Assembly: GCA_041441465.1 (NCBI GenBank)
Contig: JASDSY010000029.1
Location: forward strand, 62,001-126,000
Length of the DNA: 64,000 nucleotides
Source: JASDSY01 sp041441465
GTDB taxonomy: Bacteria; Muiribacteriota; UBA9980
Direction of reading: 5' to 3'
The position numbers and the translations under genes were made by a program. Every line of letters starts with the position of its first letter. Within the stretch, counting starts at the first letter, position 1. Of the stretch, positions 7,794 to 16,540 are shown piece by piece. Below the pieces are notes generated by a model. It was not told where the DNA came from. It worked only from the letters and a program-made list of their open reading frames with translations, and made no database searches.

Positions 7794-10700
7794 ATGAACG
7801 TTAATGAATTGAAGTTGAAATTGGAAAGCGTTGACAGGCTCGAAAGGTTAAGCGGTATAAAATACGCCATATCCGAGTCGCAAATGCTTGCCGTTTATGT
7901 CATTAAGGATTACATAAGCCGTGAAAAAGATGAAACTATAATGATTTCAATGATAATCGCCTGCGCGAAAATCGGCGGCGAAAGTGAAATCGATTTTATA
8001 GGCAGCTTTTTGAATAATGACAGCTATCAGATAAAAAAATATGCGTTCCAGGCTCTGGCACTTATCGAATCGGATAAAATATTTCCATATATTTTCAAGT
8101 TATTAACAGAAGAAGATGTCCGGTTTAAACAGCTTGCAATCTCTGAAATAAGGAAGCTCGGTAAGAAAAAAAGCCTCGAAATCATTCAATCTCTTCTTGT
8201 ATCTGAAATCGAATGGCACAGAAAAGTCGGATTTTCTGTGCTCGAGATGCTCAATAACATAATTTTCGAAAATGAGCTCGTGGATATATTGTCAGCGGCG
8301 GTTTTAAGCAATAACTCTAAAGCAAGCCATGAAAGCTTATTAAAATTAAAAAAATATGCCGAATCCGGATCCGGTTATGCAGTCGAATGCCTTCGCAGGA
8401 TAAAAGACAGGAAAAACGAAGAATTAAACACTATCATTAATGAAATAATAAAAGAAGACGGCGTTAGTAATAATAATCCAACAGCTGCCGTTGAAAGTAA
8501 GGGCCATGAAGTCGTTAAGGAAACTGAAAAAACAATAACTGAATTTTCGGATTATGTTGACTCAGTCGTTAAAATATCTAAAAAAACAGCTTCCAGGCCG
8601 ATATCGTCCCGGCCGGCAGGAGCTGCTGAAAAAGAAATACAAAAACATGGACGCTTGGGCAAGCTTTTTTATTACTTTTATTATTACCTTGCGGCACCGT
8701 TTGGCAGGATTTTATTCAAATTAAGATATGTTGCGGCGTTATTTGTAATAATTCTAATTTGCGGATACATGTATCTCTTCCCTGAAAATTGGATGGGTAA
8801 AGGCGAGTTTGTTGAGCTATCGTCGATTACTCAGGCTAGTCTTGAGTCAAAATTAAAAAACAGCGGATTACTTTTAAGTAAAAAAGGCGACGGCTCTTTT
8901 TATGCCTACAGGCATACTCATTGGACTGATTTTATGAATGCAGCTGAATTACTCGTCGGGCAGGAGATCATTTTTTCGGCTTATGAAGTCAGTATTCAAA
9001 ATACCGAAATTTATACGGCTAAAATATACTTAAATAAATATGAAGAATTAAAAAGCATATCTGATGTTAAGAATATAACACAGACTTCATCGGCCGACGA
9101 AAACGAAATAATAAACATGAAAAACTCTTTCGCCTACCTTTCAAACGGCGGCGACAGCATTAAAATTTTGACAATTCAGGACGGCGACTGGGCTAATAAA
9201 AGACAGTTCCTGTTTAAAGGTGACTTAAAGATAAATAAGATCGAAAATTCGGCGCTGGCTATTAATCTGATAAGAGTTGAAGCGCAAAAGGGCAAAAATA
9301 AATCTAATGTTTCGCTGAATGTCGATTCAGGCAATATAGATCCTCCTGATTTTCCGGTTGAATATATTCCGGCGACTGATGCTGAAGAGCCTTTTATTCC
9401 GAGACTTGTCGAAAAAGTAAGGAACTTGAATTTTGTGGGGCCTGAAAAAATAGCTAAACTCGAGGATTTTTATTACGGTACGGTTGATTATTTGAGAAGA
9501 ACGTTAAGCACATATGAAGAAGAAGAAAGTTTGCGCGCCGAAAAAATTGCCGAAAAAGAGGCATTAAGCGAGAAAATAGCAGCAAATGATAATGCCGATA
9601 AAATAACGGTTGAAGATAATAAGCTAAATGCCGGCAGCATGGAAATATCGGTTGCCGCAAAAACATCGCCTGAGAATGCGGCTGAGAAAAAAACGGTTGA
9701 TCCAAACAGCGGTTATTCAATTAATATTGTGCCGCCGCTGGCGTTTTATAACAAATTTGAAATAATTATGCCTCAAATCGAATCATCCGCTAAGAACTTA
9801 GCTGCGGCTGAAACACTGGTTGCAGAGGCCGGCAGTGGCAGTATCGAAATTAACTTAAAAACCGGTGAAATTATGGCGCTTGGAACAAAAGAAATAACCG
9901 CGCCGGCGGGTGAGACAAGCTCGGAAGTCAATATGGCGGCTGCTGTTATAAATGCGGCATCTGCTGAAGTTTTAATGCCCGCTAAAATAGAATCCATTTT
10001 CAAGAAAAACGCTATGAAAAATGAAGGCGTATGGGAAGCGTGCGATTTCGGTGTTAACGACGGCAGGAATTATATATATAAAACCAAGATCAGGGTCGAT
10101 TTAAAAAGGCCTTTCGCTGTAATGAACGTTATAGTAATAGATCTTTCGCAGGTTGATATGCATGTTGTGGCCGGAACTGAAGAGCCTGTCTCGACTAACG
10201 GATTGAGAGGTAAAGGTAAAATACCGGATTTGATACAGAATGACGCTAACCTCATTTGCGCCTTTAACGGCGGGTTCCGTACTAAACACGGCAGCTGGGG
10301 ATTTATTTCGGACGGCGTCGAATACTTGAAACCTTCGAACGGCGTAGCGACTGTCGCTGTAAATGACAAGGGCATTGTCAAATTTGGAAATTGGGGTTTT
10401 TCAATGGACACCAAGGAAACTTATGTCCATCTGCGCCAGAACTTGCCGCCGCTCGTTGAAAACAGCAAGGTAAACGATAAAAATAAATATTGGGGTTTTT
10501 CGATCGATAACAAAACCAACGTATGGCGTTCGGCACTCGGCATAACCAAAGACGGCAGATATTTAGTTTACGGTGCCGGCAACTCATTGTCATTCGAAAC
10601 GCTCGGCGCCGGAATGATAATGGCCGGGTGCAGCTTTGCGATGCAGCTTGATATAAATGATTATCACACGTATTTTTTCGGATACAACCCGAAGGAAAGC

Positions 10701-10862
10701 AAGAACGGCACCTATAAATATAAACCGCAGCCTTTATGCGATGAAATGTCAGGTGATAATTACAGATGCCTGAAACCATATACCAGAGACTTCTTTTATC
10801 TGACCTGGAAAAATAAAAAAGTCCAAACCGCGGCTAAAGTTGATAATATAGAAACTAATTAA
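7794..10862 (+). CDS. HEAT-repeat / transmembrane / phosphodiester-glycosidase (NAGPA-type) fusion protein
   Basis: A ~1022-residue protein of three parts. Residues 1-205 are amphipathic helical repeats of the HEAT type (IIACAKIGGESEIDFIGSFL, then FQALALIESDKIFPYIFKLL). One membrane span follows a basic stretch at about 313-333. The rest would lie outside the membrane: an extended, Glu/Ala-rich region, then a C-terminal domain from about 765 to 1005 with AFNGGFRTKHGSWGF, TVAVNDKG and LGITKDGRYLVYG, the pattern of phosphodiester glycosidase/NAGPA (DUF2233) domains. A TTG at 7767 would lengthen it by nine residues; I prefer the ATG, with a weak GGTGAT before it. It is divergent from the DUF6754-like operon, so a functional link is possible but unproven. 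Confidence 0.8.
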   Translation: MNVNELKLKLESVDRLERLSGIKYAISESQMLAVYVIKDYISREKDETIMISMIIACAKIGGESEIDFIGSFLNNDSYQIKKYAFQALALIESDKIFPYIFKLLTEEDVRFKQLAISEIRKLGKKKSLEIIQSLLVSEIEWHRKVGFSVLEMLNNIIFENELVDILSAAVLSNNSKASHESLLKLKKYAESGSGYAVECLRRIKDRKNEELNTIINEIIKEDGVSNNNPTAAVESKGHEVVKETEKTITEFSDYVDSVVKISKKTASRPISSRPAGAAEKEIQKHGRLGKLFYYFYYYLAAPFGRILFKLRYVAALFVIILICGYMYLFPENWMGKGEFVELSSITQASLESKLKNSGLLLSKKGDGSFYAYRHTHWTDFMNAAELLVGQEIIFSAYEVSIQNTEIYTAKIYLNKYEELKSISDVKNITQTSSADENEIINMKNSFAYLSNGGDSIKILTIQDGDWANKRQFLFKGDLKINKIENSALAINLIRVEAQKGKNKSNVSLNVDSGNIDPPDFPVEYIPATDAEEPFIPRLVEKVRNLNFVGPEKIAKLEDFYYGTVDYLRRTLSTYEEEESLRAEKIAEKEALSEKIAANDNADKITVEDNKLNAGSMEISVAAKTSPENAAEKKTVDPNSGYSINIVPPLAFYNKFEIIMPQIESSAKNLAAAETLVAEAGSGSIEINLKTGEIMALGTKEITAPAGETSSEVNMAAAVINAASAEVLMPAKIESIFKKNAMKNEGVWEACDFGVNDGRNYIYKTKIRVDLKRPFAVMNVIVIDLSQVDMHVVAGTEEPVSTNGLRGKGKIPDLIQNDANLICAFNGGFRTKHGSWGFISDGVEYLKPSNGVATVAVNDKGIVKFGNWGFSMDTKETYVHLRQNLPPLVENSKVNDKNKYWGFSIDNKTNVWRSALGITKDGRYLVYGAGNSLSFETLGAGMIMAGCSFAMQLDINDYHTYFFGYNPKESKNGTYKYKPQPLCDEMSGDNYRCLKPYTRDFFYLTWKNKKVQTAAKVDNIETN

Positions 10863-10903
10863 TTATTTTGCATTATTGAAAAACCGCTTACATACCCTTT
10901 AAT

Positions 10904-10946
10904 AAAAAGGACGGCCGGGAAATATTTCTCAGCCGCCCTTTTTTTA
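10904..10946 (+). terminator. Rho-independent terminator
   Basis: A GC-rich stem (AAGGACGGC with GCCGCCCTT) around a 12-16 base loop is followed by a run of seven T, 42 bases past the stop of the HEAT/glycosidase gene. The A tract before it would also allow use from the other strand. Confidence 0.85.
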
Positions 10947-11148
10947 TTGATTCCTCAATGCTAGTGAATTTTTTTTATCACAAAAAAAATATACCTTAAA
11001 AATTGATATTCATAAATTCATGTTTGGATATGTCTGAAAGCAATCATTAATTCTTATGATCAAGCATAAAATTTTACGCAAAGCATTTATCGAATAAAAT
11101 AAAAACCTTATAAAAGGGTTACCGTGAATAACGTTAGCAAAATATAGT

Positions 11149-11177
11149 TTGAAATTATTTCCGGCATTTGATATAAT
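11149..11177 (+). promoter_or_regulatory. Sigma70-like promoter of the menaquinone cluster
   Basis: TTGAAA (11149-11154), 17-base spacer, TATAAT (11172-11177). The predicted transcript starts near 11184, about 31 bases before the UbiD-family ATG. Together with the upstream terminator this accounts for the 10863-11214 gap; nothing else is visible there. Confidence 0.75.
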
Positions 11178-11214
11178 CCATGCATTGAAATAAAATTGAA
11201 ATGAGCTTATAAAT

Positions 11215-12672
11215 ATGGTATTTGATGATTTAAGGCAATTTATAAAATTTTTGAAAGATAATAATGATTTAGCCGAAGTGAATGAAAAAGTCGATCCAAT
11301 CCTCGAAGCGGCTGAAATTACAGACCGTGTCGTTAAAATGTCTGGTCCGGCACTTTTGTTTAATAATATGGCCGGCTGCTCGATTCCGTACCTTACTAAT
11401 ATTTACGGCACTGAAAAGCGGATGCTTAACGCGCTCGGAGTTAATGATTATTCGGAAATTACCGGCAGGATCGAAAATTTTTTAAAGCCGCCTGAAAAAA
11501 TGGGAATAATTGATAAAATGACCCAGGTGCCCAAGCTTTTTGAGCTGTCGAGAGCTTTTCCGGAAACTGGCGATAAGTTGAAAGCGCCCTGCAAAGAAAT
11601 AATACTTAAGGATGACGAATGCGATCTCGGAGTTTTTCCTGTAATAAAATGCTGGCCCGATGACGGCGGCAAATTTATAACCTTGCCGGTAGTGATTACT
11701 AAAAATCCGATTACCGGCGTTCAAAATTGCGGTATGTACAGGATGCAGGTTTTTTCTAAAAATACAACCGGCATGCACTGGCATAAACACAAAGACGGTG
11801 CTTATATCGCGGCGATTTTTAAAGAAAACGGCAATTTGAAAGTTCCGGTTTCGGTCGCGCTCGGCGCTGATCCGGCCGTCACTTTCGCAGCTGCCGCCCC
11901 GCTTCCGCAGGGGATTGACGAGATGATATTTGCCGGTTTTTTACGAAATAAGCCTGTGAAACTGGTAAAAAGCGAGTTGTCAGATATAAAAGTCCCGGCC
12001 GAGGCGGAAATTATTCTCGAAGGATACGTCGATCTCGAGGAATTAGCTCTTGAGGGACCATTTGGCGATCATACCGGTTTTTATTCCGAGGCTGATAATT
12101 ATCCTGTTTTCCATGTAAAATGCATTACAATGCGTAAAAACCCGATATATCTGTCGACGATCGTGGGCGTTCCGCCGATGGAAGATTTTTACATGGGAAA
12201 GGCCATAGAACGAATATTTTTGCCTTTGCTTAAAATGCAATGCCCTGAAATCATCGATATATCATTTCCGCGCGCCGGAGTATTCCATAATCTGGCGCTT
12301 GTTAAAATAAAAAAATCTTACCACGGCCAGCCGCAGAAAATTTTTAATTATTTCTGGGGTCAGAATCAGCTTATGTTCACTAAAAATATTGTCGTATTCG
12401 ATGAAAATACCGATATTCATAATTCCGAGGAAGCGCTTTTCATGATGCTGGCGAATGTCGATTTTAAACGTGACGTGAGCGTTATGGACGGACCGCTGGA
12501 TGTTCTGGACCACGCGTCGGCGGTATTTTGCTATGGCGCTAAAGTCGGAATTGACGCTACATTTAAGGACGGCCAGCCCGGATGCCGTAAATGGCCGAAA
12601 GTGGCTAAAATGCATCAAAACATCAAAAAAATAGTAGATGAGAAATGGGATAAATATCAAATAAAGCTTTAA
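11215..12672 (+). CDS. mqnL: UbiD-family decarboxylase, probable menaquinone biosynthesis (MqnL-type)
   Basis: A full-length 485-residue UbiD-family enzyme. The N-terminus (FLKDNNDLAEVNEKVDPI, then EITDRV) and the prenylated-FMN site motif EGPFGDHTGFY at residues 280-290 are diagnostic, as is NPIYLSTIVGVPPMEDFYMG. UbiD enzymes decarboxylate aromatic acids using the prenyl-FMN made by UbiX, encoded 3.2 kb downstream. The MqnP-type prenyltransferases that follow point to the futalosine pathway, where this enzyme would decarboxylate the prenylated dihydroxynaphthoate. The specific MqnL role is inferred from context; the family is certain. The ribosome binding site is weak (GAG 13 bases upstream). 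Confidence 0.85.
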   Translation: MVFDDLRQFIKFLKDNNDLAEVNEKVDPILEAAEITDRVVKMSGPALLFNNMAGCSIPYLTNIYGTEKRMLNALGVNDYSEITGRIENFLKPPEKMGIIDKMTQVPKLFELSRAFPETGDKLKAPCKEIILKDDECDLGVFPVIKCWPDDGGKFITLPVVITKNPITGVQNCGMYRMQVFSKNTTGMHWHKHKDGAYIAAIFKENGNLKVPVSVALGADPAVTFAAAAPLPQGIDEMIFAGFLRNKPVKLVKSELSDIKVPAEAEIILEGYVDLEELALEGPFGDHTGFYSEADNYPVFHVKCITMRKNPIYLSTIVGVPPMEDFYMGKAIERIFLPLLKMQCPEIIDISFPRAGVFHNLALVKIKKSYHGQPQKIFNYFWGQNQLMFTKNIVVFDENTDIHNSEEALFMMLANVDFKRDVSVMDGPLDVLDHASAVFCYGAKVGIDATFKDGQPGCRKWPKVAKMHQNIKKIVDEKWDKYQIKL

Positions 12673-12847
12673 CTGCATCTGATAAGAATTGATTAATCCG
12701 GCAGATTGAAATTATAATAACTTTAAAAGTCGATGATAGTATATCTAAATGGCGAAAAAAAATTAGTATTTCTGATTTTTCAATATATTTAATCCTGTAA
12801 AAGTTGAGTATGTTTTTAATACTTAAGTTTTTATAAAAGGAAAAGTC

Positions 12848-13699
12848 ATGTTAAATAAGGTAAAAATAATAATGGAACTTGTTAAATTCGAGCATACTAT
12901 ATTTGCTCTGCCGTTTGCTTTTGCTGGGGCGCTGATTGCCGGCCATGGCAGCATCGCATTTACTAAAATTTTATGGATTTTGCTTGCGATGGTTGGAGCG
13001 CGCACCGCTGCCATGGCTTTAAATAGGGTAATAGACGAAAAAATTGACGCCGAAAATCCGCGCACTAAAGAAAGGGCGCTTCCTAAAAAGATAATTTCGA
13101 AGCTTGCGGTTTGGCTTTTAATATTCGTTTCGCTCGCAATATTTTTTTTGGCCGCCTATAATATAAATATTTCCTGCTTTTATCTTTCGCCGATAGCGGT
13201 TTTACTTCTTACATTTTATTCATATACGAAAAGATTTACCAGTTTGTCGCATTTTTATCTCGGCATGACGCTTGCCGCCGCTCCGGTCGGCGGATATATG
13301 GCGGTAGTTCCGGAATTTACGCTTTTACAGCTGACCCTTGCCGGCTGCGTGATGTTCTGGGTTGCCGGGTTTGATATTATTTACGCCTGCCAGGACATCG
13401 AGTTCGATAAAAACAACAATTTATTTTCGATTCCGGCAGTACGCGGAATGGCTGCGGCTCTTAATATATCAAGAATTTTACATTTCTTTACGATAGCCGG
13501 ATTTTTATTTGCCGGATTTTTATTCGCGGCCGAATATCCGTACTATATAGCCATAGCGATAAGCGCGTGCTTGTTGATTTATGAGCACTCTTTATTAAAA
13601 GGCGGAAGTCTTGATAAAGTAGATATCGCTTTTTTTAATGTGAATGGTTATGTTTCAATTATTATTTTTGCCGGCATTCTCATTAATTATTTTGTATGA
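12848..13699 (+). CDS. mqnP: UbiA-family prenyltransferase, MqnP-type (copy 1)
   Basis: A 283-residue integral membrane prenyltransferase with about nine spans. Both aspartate-rich motifs are intact: N59-R-V-I-D63-E-K-I-D67 followed by the NPRTKERALP signature, and Y179-ACQD183-IEFD187. They bind the Mg-diphosphate of the prenyl donor. FEHTIFALPFAFAGALIAG at the N-terminus and SLDKVDIAFFNVNGY near the C-terminus are typical of the futalosine-pathway MqnP group. Ribosome binding site AAAGGAAAA. The next gene, 32 bases on, is a same-length paralogue that aligns without gaps. In this copy the residues after the first motif are KKIISK, while copy 2 keeps the more usual MGDIS, so copy 1 may be the diverged one. 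Confidence 0.87.
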   Translation: MLNKVKIIMELVKFEHTIFALPFAFAGALIAGHGSIAFTKILWILLAMVGARTAAMALNRVIDEKIDAENPRTKERALPKKIISKLAVWLLIFVSLAIFFLAAYNINISCFYLSPIAVLLLTFYSYTKRFTSLSHFYLGMTLAAAPVGGYMAVVPEFTLLQLTLAGCVMFWVAGFDIIYACQDIEFDKNNNLFSIPAVRGMAAALNISRILHFFTIAGFLFAGFLFAAEYPYYIAIAISACLLIYEHSLLKGGSLDKVDIAFFNVNGYVSIIIFAGILINYFV

Positions 13700-13731
13700 A
13701 TTGCAAATATTGAATAAGGGATGGTTCTTAA

Positions 13732-14583
13732 ATGATAGAAAGATTAAAAATGTTGAGCGAACTCGTTAAATTCGAGCACTCGATATTCGCTTTGCCGTTT
13801 GCATTTGCCGGAGCTTTAATCGCCGGTAACGGCAGCGTGAGTTTCATAAAGCTGTTCTGGATTTTTGTAGCCATGAACGGCGCGTATATTGCCGCTATGG
13901 CTTTAAATAGAATTATAGACGAAGCGATTGATGCCCGCAATCCCCGCACAAGCGGCCGGGCGCTTCCGATGGGCGATATATCGCGTATGGGAGTCTGGCT
14001 TATCGTTATTATTTCGCTGGCGTCTTTTTTCTGGTCAGCTTACAGCCTGAACATTTCTTGTTTATATCTCGCGCCGGTCGCGTTAGTTCTTTTGAGCATT
14101 TATTCATATACGAAAAGATTTACGAGTTTATGTCATTTATATCTCGGATTTACACTCTCAGCGGCTCCGGTCGGCGCGTATATGGCAGTTACACCCGAAT
14201 TTACGCTTATTCAAATGGTCCTTGCCTGGTGCGTGATGTTCTGGGTCGCCGGGTTTGATATTATTTACGCCTGCCAGGATATCGAGTTTGACAGAAGCAA
14301 CGGAATACATTCGATTCCGGCGGTTCGCGGAATGTATGGTGCGCTTATTATTTCAAGGCTTATGCATTTTTTTACAATAGCGGGTTTTATCGTCGCCGGA
14401 TTTTTAATAGCGGCCAGATATCCTTATTATATTGCCATCGCTATAAGTTCAGCACTTCTTGCGTATGAACATTCTCTTTTAAAAGACGGCAGCCTTGACA
14501 AGGTGGATATAGCGTTTTTCCAGGTTAACGGTTATGTGGCTGTTATTTTTATTGCAGGCGTAATGGCTAATTATTACTTATAA
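13732..14583 (+). CDS. mqnP: UbiA-family prenyltransferase, MqnP-type (copy 2)
   Basis: Tandem paralogue of the preceding gene, also 283 residues and collinear throughout. It has NRIIDEAID then ARNPRTSGRALPMG, and YACQDIEFDRSNGIHSIPAV, which is closer to the canonical MqnP wording than copy 1. The enzyme would attach a polyprenyl chain to the aromatic menaquinone precursor in the cytoplasmic membrane. The start is preceded by AGGGATGG and lies 32 bases after copy 1, so both are in one transcript. Two prenyltransferases could use different prenyl chain lengths or aromatic acceptors, or one could be redundant; the sequence does not decide. Confidence 0.87.
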   Translation: MIERLKMLSELVKFEHSIFALPFAFAGALIAGNGSVSFIKLFWIFVAMNGAYIAAMALNRIIDEAIDARNPRTSGRALPMGDISRMGVWLIVIISLASFFWSAYSLNISCLYLAPVALVLLSIYSYTKRFTSLCHLYLGFTLSAAPVGAYMAVTPEFTLIQMVLAWCVMFWVAGFDIIYACQDIEFDRSNGIHSIPAVRGMYGALIISRLMHFFTIAGFIVAGFLIAARYPYYIAIAISSALLAYEHSLLKDGSLDKVDIAFFQVNGYVAVIFIAGVMANYYL

Positions 14584-14811
14584 AAGTTTTTTATTTTTTA
14601 TCTATTTTTAGAAATTAAGTTTATCCGCAACTAATTTTTGCTGATAATTATAAAATTGCCGTTCCGGTAAGCGAACTATAACATAACAAGGAAGCCTGAA
14701 TTTTAATAATTTGAGAGCAATAAAAATTTTTTCAATTGTCAGATAATTTCAAGTTTATTTTAAATTTTATAACGGATTATTAGTAAATCGATATGATATA
14801 TTTGGTAGGTT

Positions 14812-15768
14812 ATGAATTCAACAGATAAAAATATTAACATCATTTCTAATGAGTTTTCGATGAAGGTCAAGGCTATGTTCGATCAAATTGCGCCGACTTA
14901 TGATTTTTTAAATCATTTCTTAAGCGTCGGTTTTGACATAATATGGCGGAAAAAATTTATTGGATATATATTTAAAATTATGCGGGCCGGCAGAATTTAT
15001 TGCGGACCGGCGGCGGGAATTTGCAGGAACGCCGGAACAAATGCTGAAACGAATACGGATGATCTTCAGACGCCCGGTAGCGTTAAAATAGCAGATATTG
15101 CGGCCGGCACCGGCGATTTAACGCTGGAAGCGATAAGATATATATGCAGGCGACTTGAAAATCAAGGCTGGCTTATAAAATTGGCGAATAAACTCATGAA
15201 TATAGATTCGCCGGGTTATGATAAAAAACCTGATATTGAATTTTATGCTTCAGATATTTCCTATGAAATGCTGAAAAAGGCTAAAGTTAAAATTAACGAA
15301 TATGAAAAATTAAACAAAAAATTAAGCGTCAATGGCCGTACCGGCATTAAAGTAAATTATGTGGTCTGCGATATTGCACGTCCGTGCTTTAAGAAAAACT
15401 CATTTGATATCGTTATGAGCGGATTCGGGTTAAGAAATTTTCCTGATGCGTCGGATTTTGCATTGAAATCAAATATCATGCTGAAAAAAAACGGAATCAA
15501 TGCAATACTTGAATTTACTAATTTTTCAGACAATAAATTATTTTTAGCTTTAAAAATTTACTATGAAAATTTCGTAAAATTAGCAGGTAATTTTTTTTCC
15601 GGGCACATTTTTGCGTATAACTATCTTGTAAATTCGATATTCGCTTTCAAATCCGACTGCCAGGTGAAAGATATATTTGAAAAAAGCGGCTATGCATTAG
15701 TGTTTTACAGAAAATTATTTCCGCCGGTCACGTCAATTTATTACTTTAAGAAAATAACAGACAAGTAA
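14812..15768 (+). CDS. ubiE: UbiE/MenG-type quinone C-methyltransferase with insertions
   Basis: S-adenosylmethionine-dependent methyltransferase that makes menaquinone from demethylmenaquinone. The UbiE signature is clear: VKAMFDQIAPTYDFLNHFLS at residues 16-35, motif I DIAAGTGDLTLEA near 100-112, and GFGLRNFPDASD near 204-215. At 318 residues it is about 70 longer than usual. The extra length lies in a Gly/Ala/Asn-rich insert before motif I (about 62-97) and in a lengthened segment between motif I and the next strand (about 115-140), plus one before motif II. It starts 228 bases after copy 2 of mqnP with GGTAGG two bases before the ATG; the AT-rich gap may hold a promoter but none is convincing. 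Confidence 0.86.
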   Translation: MNSTDKNINIISNEFSMKVKAMFDQIAPTYDFLNHFLSVGFDIIWRKKFIGYIFKIMRAGRIYCGPAAGICRNAGTNAETNTDDLQTPGSVKIADIAAGTGDLTLEAIRYICRRLENQGWLIKLANKLMNIDSPGYDKKPDIEFYASDISYEMLKKAKVKINEYEKLNKKLSVNGRTGIKVNYVVCDIARPCFKKNSFDIVMSGFGLRNFPDASDFALKSNIMLKKNGINAILEFTNFSDNKLFLALKIYYENFVKLAGNFFSGHIFAYNYLVNSIFAFKSDCQVKDIFEKSGYALVFYRKLFPPVTSIYYFKKITDK

Positions 15769-15771
15769 TTA

Positions 15772-15800
15772 TTGACTTTATTGATAAATTAAAATATAAT
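15772..15800 (+). promoter_or_regulatory. Sigma70-like promoter of ubiX
   Basis: TTGACT (15772-15777), exactly 17 bases, TATAAT (15795-15800). It begins 4 bases after the ubiE stop and predicts a leader of about 45 bases before the ubiX ATG, so ubiX can be transcribed on its own. Confidence 0.8.
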
Positions 15801-15851
15801 ACATCCCATATATAAAATTATCCTGATATATTTATTATTATAAAGGGGCGT

Positions 15852-16445
15852 ATGATGAGAATAGTTGTCGCGCATACAGGGGCTTCAGGTTCAATATACT
15901 GCTTGAAATTCTTGAAATGGCTTTCGCTGAAACGTGATGTGAAAGTGTCTTTTATCGCTTCGGCAGAAGGTTATAAAGTGCTTCAGCACGAGGCGCAATA
16001 TACGAAAAATGATATTAAAAAATTAGTGCCGACAATTATTTCTAATAATGATTTATTCGCCGATATATCGTCCGGAACTGCCGGCGTGAACGCGATGGTA
16101 ATAGTTCCGGCAAGCATGAATACCATAGCCAAGATCGTTCACGGCGTTTCCGATACTTTAATCACGAGATGCGCTTCTAATATGCTTAAATTAAGGCGCA
16201 AGCTTATTGTTGTCGCGCGTGAAATGCCGCTTTCGACAATTCATCTTGAAAATTTAACGGCGCTTTCAAAAGCCGGAGCCGATATAATGCTAGCTGCGCC
16301 GCCTTTTTATAATCTTCCTAAAAACATAGACGAATTGACTCTTCCCGTTTTATATTACATAAACGAACTTCTCGGCCTTGAAAATAATATAAACTTCAAA
16401 TGGCGCGGTGAAAGCATTGCGTCTGCTAAAGATGACGAAGATTAA
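15852..16445 (+). CDS. ubiX: UbiX-type flavin prenyltransferase
   Basis: A 197-residue flavoprotein of the UbiX/Pad1 family, usual length about 190-210. The N-terminal FMN loop TGASGSIYCLKFL (residues 10-22) and the VPASMNTIAKIVHG and DTLITRCA segments are typical, as is the VAREMPLSTIHLENL block. It makes prenylated FMN, the cofactor needed by the UbiD-family decarboxylase at 11215. It has its own promoter, a strong AAAGGGG ribosome binding site, and the first gene of an ATG-ATG pair; the second ATG would remove only one residue. Assignment is firm. Confidence 0.9.
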   Translation: MMRIVVAHTGASGSIYCLKFLKWLSLKRDVKVSFIASAEGYKVLQHEAQYTKNDIKKLVPTIISNNDLFADISSGTAGVNAMVIVPASMNTIAKIVHGVSDTLITRCASNMLKLRRKLIVVAREMPLSTIHLENLTALSKAGADIMLAAPPFYNLPKNIDELTLPVLYYINELLGLENNINFKWRGESIASAKDDED

Positions 16446-16540
16446 AAAAATTATGCTGATGCATCGGTAAAAATTCATTTTATGCGGATCGGCTTATAAA
16501 TTTTGCCAGATAGTTATTTGGAAAAATAAAAAAAAGATAA

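Noticed and set aside
9454..10779. Several long minus-strand frames inside the HEAT/glycosidase gene
   Set aside because: They are mirror frames of a clear coding gene, with no start signals and unlikely residue composition.
16503..16532. TTGCCA-18-TAAAAA before the dGTPase gene as a leaderless promoter
   Set aside because: Both boxes are poor and the sequence is a plain A tract; not strong enough to list.
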